Positions 1 to 11,825 of a stretch of DNA of 64,000 nucleotides are shown one piece after another. The notes beneath the pieces are model-generated. The model was given only the letters and a program-made list of their open reading frames with translations. It made no database searches and was not told where the DNA came from. The stretch is from Pseudophaeomoniella oleicola (Eukaryota > Ascomycota > Eurotiomycetes > Phaeomoniellales > Phaeomoniellaceae). Numbering within the stretch: position 1 is the stretch's first letter; every line of letters begins with the position of its first letter. The translations under genes and the position numbers were made by a program. Where the stretch lies: NCBI GenBank assembly GCA_003868215.1, contig QWDQ01000011.1:186001-250000 (forward strand), written 5' to 3'.

Positions 1-927
1 GCAAGCAAACAGGCAGGCAGACACGTAGGAGAAAAAAAGAGATACAGAAGGGAACTGTTCTCTGCACCCTGCAAATTTCGGACGCAAGTCAACCGTCGTC
101 ATCGCACGGACCGACCTCGTGTGGAATGATCATATCTGATATCTATTATCGAAAGACAATAATGACTCGGCCAAAAGTCTGTTTTTCCTGCAGGGACAAG
201 ATATGATGTAGAAAAGGCTCTGACTTCGTACTTTTCACCTCAAAGCCCTCCTCGAAACGGAGCACCTGAACAAGGCAATAAAACAGCTGACTCTGCAGCG
301 GTAAAGCAGAAGGCAGAACGACAAAGAAAAAGAAGGAAAGAGTGGTGTTTCTACCAGAAGTCCGGAAGGTGCGTTCTTATTCTGCAAGTAGTTTTTCGTG
401 TGAAGAGGAATGAACGTCAAGAAATTTTAACATTCCTTAGGTATGCATGCATATGCAAGTCATGAGGGGAACACAACCCAACCAGCCATCATAAAGAGAT
501 CGCGCCCCTTCGCAATCGCCCATTGTAACGAGGTGAGGAAGCACGTCTGCAAGGGGCGATTTGAGTGGAAGACGAATATGAAAAGGAGTTTCCGCGAAAT
601 CTTGGGGAACATCCAACAGTGCGCAACAAAGATAAGACGAATGAAAAGATCTAAAGTAAAATGAGATGTGGAAGGTATATCTGCTTTGATATGTTCCGGA
701 TCTCTAGAATCCTTATCGAGAGCGAGAGCCCCGCCTGCCTTTTTTGTGCCAATACGCGGGCAGGGCTTTTTTGGGCCTGCGCGCTTTTTATTTTCATCTG
801 AGGACTGTCTATACTCTATTGTGAATTGCTTCGTGGTAGACATGAACGCCGCACAGCGTCATCCTCTGACCATGGCATAACATGGATATACAGCGAAAAA
901 GAGGAGTGTTTCTCAAGATTACACCGT
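1..927. other. Window edge, 3' flank of the sedolisin gene; no gene seen
   Basis: Only short, unrelated open frames occur here. There is no recognisable protein motif or RNA gene. The stretch next to 928 should hold the sedolisin 3' UTR. Confidence 0.5.
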
Positions 928-2848
928 TCATGGCAGTAATTCGAGAAGCCTGGAGAACAGGGGTGTACCGTGTCCTGTGACAGGATCCCAACCGACCGTA
1001 GCGTTCCAGCTTGCATATGGAACAAATGGAGTGGGTAGGCCGGAGTAGCTGCTTCTGCCGGTACAACCAGTCGAGCCACCGTCCACGATATCAGTCAATC
1101 CCATGTATCCTTGGCTGTAGATCCAAGGGTTCAAGAACCCAAGAGGTGATCGACCCTGGCTCAAGAGGACGCTGTTGAGGCTGGTGACTATGCCCGCGAA
1201 AGTTGGCGCAGCAGCACTAAAGTATTATCAGTATAATGAGCGCCACAAAAGTCGTGACAGGAGTTGGTGGGACTTACGAGGTACCACCGACCCGGATCAA
1301 ATCGCCTTTGTCATATACCGAGAAGTTGTATGCTTGAGCAGCAACATCCGGGAAACCACGTCCACTTGCATTGTAGAGACCTTCCCACCTATCACCGAGT
1401 TGCATGAGGTATGCAGAAACCGCTGCTTCCTGGTAGGCAGGTCGTGGGAAACGGTCTGAGAAACCGCCGGAAGAGAAATCGATGGCCTGTTCTGGAGCAA
1501 CATGAGTTGTGCCACCGACGGAGGTGACAAATGGGCAAGCTGCAGGCCAGATAGGGAGGAAACGTGTGGTGTTCGTTCCATCATTGGTTTGGCAGGCAGA
1601 GCCAACACCAGTATCACCACTGCTGAAAATAACACTGACACCACGGCTCCCAAGCTGAGCAAACAGATTGCAAGCCCGCGAAGTGTATGAGGCAGGCACG
1701 CTTTGCTCGTCTTCACCGTAAGACGTCGTCAGCACCTTGGGCAACCTCGATGTTGGCAGACTCAGCAAATACATGAGCTGGTCGATGTAGGGTTCGTTCT
1801 CGTCATCGGCAGCCGTTGGTTGATCGAGATCTGGAACAAGGAGGCCCAAGCCGCCAGTGCTGTAGTACGTGGTTGGGGTATTTGCAGAGAGTGACATGGC
1901 ATATTGCGCATCCAGGTTGGCTTCTACAGAGTCATCCACAGCGTCATTCTGGTTCGTTGTTCCATTGTTGATCGACACGACAGAGAAGTTGGTGGTAAGG
2001 TAGGGAGCGAATTGGGCCTTGAACGAGTCCAAGTCAGCGTAGCGGGCAAGCTCTTCGAGGTATCCAGAGATACCGAGCATGCTGCCGTTGCCTGGGCTAG
2101 CGGTGAAGTTACCCATCTCGTACAACCCTCGTAGACATGTAGGAGTGATGGTATAGTTGCAGAACGAGACATCGTAGTCAGCGTGGTTGTTGTAATGCTC
2201 GAGATTCGGAGCCGTCAAGCGGTCTAGTATGGTAGCCCTCTGTGGTTTGAACGTACCAAACCGAGTGGTCGGTTGAATCATGTCGATGTGGCTGTGAAGG
2301 GCCGACGGTAGAGAATATTGAAGGGTTCTAATTCGAGTAACCTTGGTCTCTTCGTGGTAGAAGTAGTAGAATTCGGTGTCGAACATGTCCTCGGCCTTTG
2401 CGACCGGAACAATGAAAGAGATCCAGTCACCATCATCCTCGACGTTATCATCTGGAACTTGTTCGGACTTCAGCCAAGCAAGCACAGCGTCGGAGATATC
2501 TGGCGAAGGTCGTAGGAAGGCCTTCACCTCGTGGTGATCCATATGCATTCCATATTCCGGGTGACCTGGAGTCGAAATATCAATCACTTTCTGCTCAAAG
2601 GCAGCCGCTTGTTCGACATGAACGGCGACCCGGAACTTCATGAGCTTTGAAGCAGGAGGAGCAGGTCCCTAGGGTATGCATCAACGTTTGCTACAAGAGG
2701 CTTTTCTGCATGCCGATAAGAGGCTTACCTGAGTCCATCCTTCAGGTACATGGGGGATCTTCTCAAAGATCTCGACGCTGGAAGAGGGTCGTGCAAGTAG
2801 AGGGGTAGATAGGCTCAAGAAGCCGAGAACGAACGTAGAGAAATGCAT
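928..2848 (-). CDS. Secreted sedolisin (peptidase family S53, tripeptidyl-peptidase type)
   Basis: Extracellular serine-carboxyl peptidase active at acid pH, probably releasing tripeptides. Exons on the minus strand: 2848-2729, 2668-1278, 1216-928 (introns 60 and 61 nt), 599 aa, normal for the family. Residues 1-19 form a signal peptide (MHFSTFVLGFLSLSTPLLA), followed by a long pro-domain. The S53 residues are present: Glu289 and Asp293 in VEANLDAQY, oxyanion Asp392 in SSGDTG, and Ser504 in GTSAAAPT, whose codon is split by intron 2. Several N-glycosylation sequons (NFT, NGS, NAT) fit secretion. All catalytic residues are intact, so the enzyme should be active once the pro-domain is removed. 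The exact clade (TPP versus endopeptidase) cannot be told by eye. It lies alone, with 2.5 kb of gene-free DNA upstream. Confidence 0.93.
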
Positions 2849-4012
2849 GACGAACACAATAGAAATGAATGCAAATGAGTGAAAGGAAGGAAAGTGTTGA
2901 AAAGCAACACGGCTTGGTAAGAGGAAGAACAACGAGGGAAGATGTAGGACGTCAGCTTCCTTTTTGTGTGTTCAAGAAGGAAGTGGTCAATTGAAATGGT
3001 GACAGGCGTTGAGCCAGTGTCGCGACAAGGAATGGATCGACCTCATTGATCCATGGGCCGTGAGTCTACGACTTACTACTTAGTACATTACGTCGGATAA
3101 GTCGTTTAGTTTCACGGTTACAACTTAGACCGAGGTAGGATCGGCGAACAATGACAACAAAGGTAAGGCTTCAATACGGATGAGATGGATCCTTGCTGCC
3201 CATAATGAGACTGGTTCATGCGGCAATAGAGTAGGATTCACTCATCGTTGTAGTTACAGGGGAGCGGGTGTCGACCTTGCTCCTTAGTCGTACCATATTA
3301 TGATTACGATCGTAGGTGAAGGAAGTCTTTGCTTCTGTTTTAGCGTGTGTGGTTCCCCATTCAACACGAAACATCAAACACCAGAGCGGATCTCAGCTAA
3401 GTTACGGGAAGACTACGATACTGGACCAATGGTTACTTGAATTTCCCGATGTCTTGTTGTGAGGACCATCCCTTTTCTCTTCTTCTTTTCTTCTTCTTCT
3501 CGAATCCTGTTGCTGCATTCGAGAGTGAGGGTGGAAGATGTGGTTACAGGAATACTGTAGTATCGTAATATAAGATATCAAAGTGTGGACAGGAAGAGAT
3601 TTGATCGACAGGGATTACTCACTGATCTGTTACTGCACAGGAAATATTCCGTCTCAAGGTGTTCATTACCATTTCAATCTTCCTGGACTACACCGTTTGA
3701 ATAGACGACGATGATGCGATCTCGTATACAATGCATAAGTCTGCTATCACATTATGCTATTACTGTATCATGCTATGCCTGGTTGGTCAGGTCAATAATG
3801 CGTAGAATCCCTCTCAATATACCCCAGACAGCTCTCTCTCATCTTATCCGTCTGCCGTCTTCCCCTAATGAACTGTGGTTAAATCCCATCAATCAGATCC
3901 CGTCGTTCCCTGTCGACCAATCAACTATTTTATCAAGGATCTCTTCTCACCTTCGCCTAGGGGACAATACACTTGTACAGCGATTACGATTAACGTTACC
4001 CAACGAACATCA

Positions 4013-4026
4013 TAGGTACCTAGGTA
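4013..4026. repeat. Nested palindrome TAGGTACCTAGGTA
   Basis: TAGGTACCTA (4013-4022) and TACCTAGGTA (4017-4026) overlap. The identical 14-mer recurs at 4793-4806. Single members of the pair occur at 31063, 41545 and 42083. Confidence 0.8.
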
Positions 4027-4106
4027 ATTACTGTTCAAACACTGAACAACCTCCTGTATACTTGATGTGCCGTAGCAAGAAGAAGATCCAATTGCTTTTT
4101 TTATCT

Positions 4107-4172
4107 CTTCAATCCACCTTCTCCTTCTTGATCTCCTTCTTCCTCTTCCTCTTCCCTTTCTTCTTTTCCAAC
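4107..4172 (+). repeat. Polypyrimidine tract (TTC/CTT-rich)
   Basis: About 65 nt almost entirely of C and T, in imperfect TTC and CTT triplets. Such tracts are common in fungal promoters and 5' leaders, but no gene starts just downstream on the plus strand. Confidence 0.6.
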
Positions 4173-5351
4173 CAAAGAAATGATATTCGAAGCGACGTGT
4201 GTCACCCATTGAAAAAGACCCAGCAAAACAAAAAATAACTCTCCAAAAAAAGAAAGGGACGAATGGAAGATCAGTTCTTAGCATTGGATCCCTTTTGTTG
4301 TTTATTTTCTCCGAAACGGAGGTTGTTCCCCCTTTACTTCTTACCCCTTGATCTTAGTTCCCCAAGGTAGGAAGGACATTATGCGGGTAATAATCCAAGT
4401 CACTTTTAGTTACTAGTAAGTTATCAGGGACTGATCTATTCTAGAGACCAGGACATGTGAAATCAACTGTCGCTACCCCCGTACAAACAATCCAATAATT
4501 ATTCAAGAAACCGAACCAGGAAGTCTCATTGTCATTCAGCCTTAGTCACAGAGACAGGTAGGCATTCAATTTCATGAAACCCCCCCAACTCTCAGTCTCA
4601 ATTGATCATCCTTCCTCTCCTCGTAATCCTCCTGAATTCACTACCGTACACACACACAAAACTTGCGAGATTAAGATCATCATTTTCAAGATCCATTACA
4701 TACTCCAGAAGGCCCAACTTAAGAGACCGTTGAACCTTTCCCATCTCAGTCTACCTAAACATTGTACGCATGTAATTAGGCTAACTACCGGCTAGGTACC
4801 TAGGTAGATACTAACTCTTGCCCTTGTTCATAATAGAAACACACAATTCTAGTTAGGCTACCGAGCAGTAGAACAAAAAGACCCAACGAACCTCTTTTTT
4901 TACCTGTAAAGAGCGGGAAATCTCAGGGTCCCCGGCTGATGAAAAGGAAGTAAACAAGAGCGCTCTAGCTTAGCATCTCTCTTCCTATCTAGATGATGGC
5001 GTGCGTGTCGCGCTGACGCAGCACGCTTGCTTCCTACAACCGCTTACAGACGGATCATGGATAAAGGTCATGAGTTGATTGATTTTAGAAGTTACCGAGA
5101 TACAAGATACGCCAGCATCGTCGCTTCGTGTGCAATGCCAATGCCTGCAACCAAGTCGTGAAAGGAAGGTGTCATCATCAATAAACCGACCATAGCATTT
5201 TCGTACGGGGTTGCCATGTTCCCCGATAAGCATCGCTTGACACCCGCCAACATCCGGTCAAAGCGTACCGGCATTTCAATATCCAACACGTCATCCAGCC
5301 GCCCGCGCCGTCGTCAAGCATTCTGAACTTCATATCTGATAGATCAATGTA

Positions 5352-6809
<1,458 letters not shown>

Positions 6810-7879
6810 CTTGAAGTAATGGAGGAGGGTTGTCCTCTGTTTGGAGTATTATCGGTACGTAATAATGACTTGGACACCTTCTGCCTGTTTTTGGTATGAC
6901 AATGGGATTGTAGGAGAGGGCTTTGCTTTAATATAGATATTCCGAGCAGGTATAAAGGAAGTTTATTGATGTTAATGCACAATGGCTCGGTGAAGTAGAG
7001 TGGAAGAATGCGTAAGCGAGTGACAAGACAACCCAACACAAGGTCGGGGTTGATGCGCTTCACAATGCTAGCGCCGGCTTCAAATTAGATTGACGTAAGA
7101 TGGTGAATGAAGCAGGAATAAGAGATTGTATTTGTACTCGGGCAGGTGTTTGATACCCAGTTGGAGGATGTTGCGCGAATTAAGGACAACAGAGTATCGT
7201 ATGAATGGATAGGTATAGGTAGGCAGTGAGCGGGCTGAGCGCCAAAGAGGGGCAGTTCTTTTTCGAGTTGGGGCTGAGGGGGACACTTTTGGAGGAGTGA
7301 TGAGACAGCGGATTCGACCTTCAGTTCCCGGAAGTAATTCTCGTAAGCGCCGGGTCTAAATCGATCTGTCTCGTGTCCCACATGGGGGGTCAACGGCTCG
7401 CGGTCAACAACAAGAACATCCAACGTCAGTTTACTGAGGGATAGGCACGCATTACGTGAGGGACAGGCACCCCTTACGATGTAATTAGTAATCAATCTGT
7501 CATTAATGTGCTCAATAGCTGAATTCAGCTCCTTCAGCCCTATCAATCTCTGGTCAGAACTCGGTCATATCATTCACCTATTGCCGGTCAGCTCGACGAC
7601 TACTACGTAGTACAACCTGAGTCCCCGCTGTCCGCGATCTGATCTGAGGCTGCGTCTGTAATTGCGGGTTGCCGTCAGGGCCAACTGGGGCCCGTGGCTC
7701 GGTGGCTTACCGTTGATGCACTCTTCCCGATAGGGCGGTGCAACCGATCCTCTGGAAATATTGATATGCACGAGAAATCATAACCGATTTTATCGTTGCT
7801 TGAAGAGAATTAATTCGTAATATGATATATTGCTTTGCATATACTGTGCTTTATCTTATCTCCCAGTCAAATGGTATCA
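6810..7879. other. SLT2 upstream region; no gene seen
   Basis: About 1.07 kb between the SLT2 start and the COG6 stop. It should hold the SLT2 promoter and 5' leader and the COG6 3' UTR. A perfect 12-bp palindrome TACTACGTAGTA lies at 7601-7612. The open frame at 7085-7546 has no recognisable protein character. Confidence 0.5.
7601..7612. repeat. TACTACGTAGTA palindrome
   Basis: Perfect 12-bp palindrome upstream of SLT2, one of four exact copies in the window. Confidence 0.8.
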
Positions 7880-10096
7880 TCAGCTCAACAAGACTCTAAC
7901 CTCTTCGACTCTTCTTGGATAGGCTCTCCTCAGTCCAATTGTTCCTTCCTTCTCCGCCCTTCCACCTCTAGTCACTCCGCTAACCATGCTCATGGTATCT
8001 TCTTCTCGTACCTCAACGCCATGGACTCTATCCCACTCCTCCATCCAAATGACCACGCTCTCGAAATCTTCCACAAATCGATCTATGGCTTCTTCGGTAC
8101 AACGACGGGCTAGAGATTTGTCCGTCAAGGATCGCAAATTCTCCAATGCGTCCATATGAGCAGAGGGAAGGAAGCCATCAAGCTCGCTTGCTAAGGTGGC
8201 GAGCGTTGGAGGTTGGAATATCGGAGGTAGAGATGATGCTGGAATGTCGGGAGACGAAGGTAAAGTAGAAAGAAGGGGTTGAACGTAAGAAGCATGGAGC
8301 AGGAAGCTGTGCTGCAGTATTGTTAATGTATTGCTCAAACTCGTGATCCTTGCATCAAGGGTTGAGGGAAGCGAGCTTGAAGAAGTAGAATCTAGGTCCG
8401 AAAGGTAAGGAGAAAGTGTTGACCGAACAGGAGACATGTAATTGAGCTGAAACACTACAGACGAGGGATCAGGCGTTGAGTCAACGGCAGGTTTTTCCGG
8501 ATCTGGCAGGGAAGCGGCCAGTTCCGAGCATATATCCAGAAATGGTGTCAGCGCAACCGAAAGGAGGCGCGTGAGACTCGTTGGGGAAGACGTAGATGCA
8601 TCTGGTGTGTACGTTGAAGCCGACTGGGCCCTTAAGAGTACGGAGAGACGATCAAGAGCATTGAGGAGAAAATGCGGCGCGCTGAGGTCGTTGGACAATG
8701 TAGCCTCGTTTGACACTTCGGTGGCTTCGTCACTTAGCAGTCGCTCAAAGTGCGAAAACGCAAAGCTTTGTAAGTCATTGATTGCTTCGGACAGGGGGGA
8801 TTCCGATCCCACGAGTTTTGCAAAAATGCCAAGGTAGAAGGTGACGAGGTTCATCGTCTTGTAGACAGTGATCGGATCATCGTTACCACGAATGGCAAAT
8901 TCAACTCTCTGTTTGAGGGTCCTCGTTACACCGGATAGGTTGCGACTGATCAATGACGCCAAAGCCGCTAAGGGGTCAAATGCCTGATCCGTATTCGCCT
9001 CTTCGCCATCTTCAGGACCAACTTGATTCACACGCGACCAAGGCTCAGTATGCTGACCCACTTCGACACCCTTAGCAAGCTCTTCGCCTTGCCCAACAAA
9101 CAGTCCTTCCAAGGCTTCACGTTCAGACACAGCGGCTGAATGGACCCAAGCTAACATATCACCGACATACCGTAAAGTATCATGAGTAGAGAATTCAATC
9201 GGTTTAGCATCAGGTACGACACTGGACATCGCATTCGGGTCCGTCAACGCCGCATGGAAAGCATGCGACAGGTTGTGCTCGCGAGCCTCCGCGAAGTAGT
9301 CCAGACAGCTTTGGAAAAGACTTGGCCGTTCTGCTAGAACCCTCAATGCCTTTCGAACAGTGCCATTAATATGTGGGTCTTCTAGATCCAAAGTCTTGAA
9401 CTCCTTCTGTACCCAGTTGTATAATTTCTTATACGCAGAGTTGATTTGGCGAGAAGTCTGCTCCATAAGCTCGAGACCAAGACGTTGGTTCTCATTCTCG
9501 AGTAGAACCTCGCAGTCACTATGTATTCTCTTGGCTCGAGTCAGCGCCTCGAAGAATGCGTCATTTACTGGTTCAGTAGCATTCGTAAGAGAGGCAATTT
9601 CGGCATCTGACAAAACGAAATGCTTGTTAAAGCCTGCCAAAAGCTGCTGTTTCATCTCAACTTCTTCTTTCTGAACCAATAGAGTGCAAGCTTCCTCCAG
9701 CATAGGTGAAGTCTCTTGCTTGGCTGTCGTGATATGCTGCCGCATCTCGTGACATGTCTGATTCAGTGTCTTTATCATCGTGCCTATGCGCTTGAGCTGG
9801 TCTGCGACCTTTCCGAAATCCTGCACGACAGCGGCATTACAATCAATGACCTCTTTCTGGGCGTCAAGTCTCAGCCGCCGTCTCGTCTCAGCATTGTTTT
9901 CGACCCCACGAATATCCAGTAACCCAAGCGCATCTCGAACTTCGGAATCTGCATAAGATGCGGACAAGACACTTGTCAGCTTATTGGAGAGGGCAGTGTT
10001 GCGCATGGTACCAGCAGAGGCAGCCGGCGAGTTTGGCGATTCCCCGCCATTCTTTGACATGCCAGTCGATCTGTTGAAGTATCCTGCGCCGCTCAT
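7880..10096 (-). CDS. COG6: Conserved oligomeric Golgi complex subunit 6
   Basis: COG6 is part of lobe B of the COG tethering complex, which captures retrograde vesicles at the Golgi and so keeps glycosyltransferases in place. This is one uninterrupted frame of 738 aa, close to fungal COG6 length. Recognisable parts are the N-terminal block LSNKLTSVLSASYADSEVRD (about residues 36-55), a helical and probably coiled-coil region to about residue 220, and the conserved end RRVEEVRVLLS. The C-terminal half has Ser/Thr/Pro-rich loops. It is divergent from HAUS1, with 278 bp between the two start codons. Confidence 0.92.
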   Translation of the reverse strand: MSGAGYFNRSTGMSKNGGESPNSPAASAGTMRNTALSNKLTSVLSASYADSEVRDALGLLDIRGVENNAETRRRLRLDAQKEVIDCNAAVVQDFGKVADQLKRIGTMIKTLNQTCHEMRQHITTAKQETSPMLEEACTLLVQKEEVEMKQQLLAGFNKHFVLSDAEIASLTNATEPVNDAFFEALTRAKRIHSDCEVLLENENQRLGLELMEQTSRQINSAYKKLYNWVQKEFKTLDLEDPHINGTVRKALRVLAERPSLFQSCLDYFAEAREHNLSHAFHAALTDPNAMSSVVPDAKPIEFSTHDTLRYVGDMLAWVHSAAVSEREALEGLFVGQGEELAKGVEVGQHTEPWSRVNQVGPEDGEEANTDQAFDPLAALASLISRNLSGVTRTLKQRVEFAIRGNDDPITVYKTMNLVTFYLGIFAKLVGSESPLSEAINDLQSFAFSHFERLLSDEATEVSNEATLSNDLSAPHFLLNALDRLSVLLRAQSASTYTPDASTSSPTSLTRLLSVALTPFLDICSELAASLPDPEKPAVDSTPDPSSVVFQLNYMSPVRSTLSPYLSDLDSTSSSSLPSTLDARITSLSNTLTILQHSFLLHASYVQPLLSTLPSSPDIPASSLPPIFQPPTLATLASELDGFLPSAHMDALENLRSLTDKSLARRCTEEAIDRFVEDFESVVIWMEEWDRVHGVEVREEDTMSMVSGVTRGGRAEKEGTIGLRRAYPRRVEEVRVLLS

Positions 10097-10166
10097 TGTT
10101 CCTACCCCAGAACTACTGTTTCGTTGAAGCTGGTGCGATGCTCGTCATAATTAGCTGGCGATACCT

Positions 10167-10217
10167 AAACTGTGGAGATTATCGAAGCTCCACAGTTTGG
10201 AGCTTATATGGAGCTCC
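10167..10217. repeat. Overlapping inverted repeats in the COG6/HAUS1 divergent promoter
   Basis: AAACTGTGGAG (10167-10177) pairs perfectly with CTCCACAGTTT (10188-10198). AAGCTCCA (10185-10192) pairs perfectly with TGGAGCTT (10198-10205). GGAGCTCC (10210-10217) is self-complementary. The first two stems share bases 10188-10192, so they cannot form at the same time. Position: 71-121 bp upstream of the COG6 ATG and 158 bp or more upstream of the HAUS1 ATG. Confidence 0.7.
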
Positions 10218-10374
10218 GCGTCGCCGACATCAACAATCAATTAATTAATACTTACCCGACATGATTGTTATGTATTAGGGCTCGAGAAATAACTATATCT
10301 CCCATAAGTCCGAAAAGCGGTCAACGCTGTTTGACAAGATATTGGTTCTGGGCACAACGTTATCACGTCAGACA

Positions 10375-11316
10375 ATGTCTGTAACTTCCTTTGACGGCAA
10401 GATGTCTTCTCCTTTTCATCGTATCCCTCTGGAGGCCTCTGAACCCATCCTCTCTCCCTCTAAAGCAGCACGCGACGCTTCCCTCGCTCGCGACTGGTCC
10501 TACGTCTCCAGCTGGCTTTCTCGAAAATATCACCCCCATTCCGTGCCGCGTTTTGAAAGGAACGAGGAAACACTACAGGCCCTTCTGGCGCTCGTCGCGG
10601 CCAATGTTGCTGCAGATGAGCGGGCGGAGTTGTTGATTCGGGCGCAAGAAGAAGAGTGCGAGCAGTGGGACAATTTTGAAAAGCAGCAAGACCCTGGCTC
10701 AGATGTGACTTTCGTGGATGAGGTTGTTGGAAGACTCGAGGAATGCTTCGATGATCGAGCTTCCGAAGCGCTGGAATCAATAGCGCAATCTTCATTGGAG
10801 TTGGGCACCATATCTACGTCTCCGCGCGAGCTTTCACACTCAATCGTTTCTTTGACATCTCAAGAACACGAAGTCCAAGCTCTCGTCCAGAATGTTGAAC
10901 GTCTTACACATATTCTGACGTCTGAAACTGAAGCTCTTTACGCCCGGCTTTCAACTCTGAAATCTGCGGAGCAAGATTCCACAGAAATGCAAGAAACGAT
11001 GCAGCAGGAGATCCTCGAATGGAACAGGGCAAGTAAACTCTTAAATGTCAAATTCGAGGAATATAGAGACCGTGTAGCCTCATTAGAGCGAGCAGGCAAC
11101 AAAGTTTTAACTGTTGCAGCGCTTCGTGCGAAAGAGGATGCACTACTACAACAAAAGGAAGAATTGAGAGCATTGCAGAAAGGCTTAGCGACATACCAAG
11201 GTCTACCGCCGGATATTCAAGCAGCTAGAGAGGAGTACGGCCGGCTAAATGAGGAAGTAGTGAAGCTACGACGGAGACGAGATGAGATGTTTGAGAATAT
11301 GGCTCAGGCCAGATAA
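10375..11316 (+). CDS. HAUS1: HAUS augmin-like complex subunit 1
   Basis: Subunit of augmin, which recruits gamma-tubulin to existing microtubules and makes branched microtubules in the spindle. Single frame, 313 aa from ATG 10375. The frame stays open upstream to a TTG at 10342, but that is not a credible start. Seen features: an N-terminal helical block with WLSRKYHPHSVPRFERNEET, like the human HAUS1 opening (WLKKIF...PIPQYEVN), then long coiled coils to the end. The C-terminal TYQGLPPDIQAAREEYGRL resembles the human SYLDLMPNPSLAQVKIEEAK segment. The identification rests on this pattern and length. Augmin occurs in many filamentous ascomycetes and is absent from budding yeast. Confidence 0.8.
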   Translation: MSVTSFDGKMSSPFHRIPLEASEPILSPSKAARDASLARDWSYVSSWLSRKYHPHSVPRFERNEETLQALLALVAANVAADERAELLIRAQEEECEQWDNFEKQQDPGSDVTFVDEVVGRLEECFDDRASEALESIAQSSLELGTISTSPRELSHSIVSLTSQEHEVQALVQNVERLTHILTSETEALYARLSTLKSAEQDSTEMQETMQQEILEWNRASKLLNVKFEEYRDRVASLERAGNKVLTVAALRAKEDALLQQKEELRALQKGLATYQGLPPDIQAAREEYGRLNEEVVKLRRRRDEMFENMAQAR

Positions 11317-11470
11317 TGAGGTTTACTAGGTATTTTCGAACGTTTCGAGCTCACTAGGGCGTCATGCTTCATGATTGTGGTTAAGCCATATTCCAGTGTC
11401 CTTTCCCTCGCGATCCATTGCTTTCAGTCCTTCGGTGTTGATGCTTGATGTTTGGTCCTCACATCACATT

Positions 11471-11825
11471 CTACTTGTCTAGACCCACAGCACCTTTGAC
11501 CTTGTCTGTGAAGGTGTCACCCTTAGCCTCGTCAGTACCGCCGGTGACCTTGTCAGCAGCAGACTGGCCGGTAGACTTGTCAGAGTCAGAACCTACGGCA
11601 CTATGATGGCGTCAGCGATGTCATAATAAGTGGAAATGCAAAGGGCGTACCGAGCCATAGAATCGCCGGTGTCAGTGGCTGACTCCTTGATCTTATCGGT
11701 GGTTGACTTCTGAGAGTCTGGAGTGATTTCCTCCTTCCAGATGGTTAGCTCAGGCTCAGTAAGATTCGTGGAGACATTCTTACCTTTGCCTTGGATGAGA
11801 AGTCCTTACGACCGGTGTCAGACAT
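11471..11825 (-). CDS. HSP9/HSP12-family small stress protein (awh11/hsp9 type)
   Basis: Small hydrophilic protein of the yeast Hsp12/Schizosaccharomyces Hsp9 family, induced by heat, starvation and osmotic stress and known to stabilise membranes. Three short exons: 11825-11784, 11733-11651, 11600-11471, with two 50-nt introns, giving 84 aa. The family signature is plain: MSDTGRKDFSSKAKEEITPD, then SQKSTTDKIKE, repeated SDKSTGQSAADKV and a lysine-rich end KGAVGLDK. The upstream leader is pyrimidine-rich on the coding strand (about 11926-11980), a common feature of highly expressed fungal genes. It is convergent with HAUS1, only 154 bp between stop codons, so the 3' UTRs probably overlap. Confidence 0.93.

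Larger units (their letters stand above)
2849..5351. other. 2.5 kb gene-free interval with pyrimidine tract and palindromes
   Basis: It lies between the sedolisin start and the SLT2 stop. It contains a C/T-rich tract at about 4107-4172 and two nested palindromes TAGGTACCTAGGTA at 4013-4026 and 4793-4806. The longest open frame (3711-4238, plus strand) crosses the pyrimidine tract and has no protein-like composition. The part next to 2849 is the likely sedolisin promoter. Confidence 0.5.

Noticed and set aside
3711-4238. 175-codon plus-strand frame in the gene-free interval
   Set aside because: Half of it is a translated polypyrimidine tract (Phe/Leu/Ser runs). No motif and no splice partners.
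7085-7546. 153-codon minus-strand frame upstream of SLT2
   Set aside because: No recognisable motif, and it sits in the expected SLT2 leader and promoter. Amino-acid order looks random.
10342-10374. Upstream extension of HAUS1 to a TTG
   Set aside because: No ATG in the extension. ATG 10375 matches the expected start of the protein.
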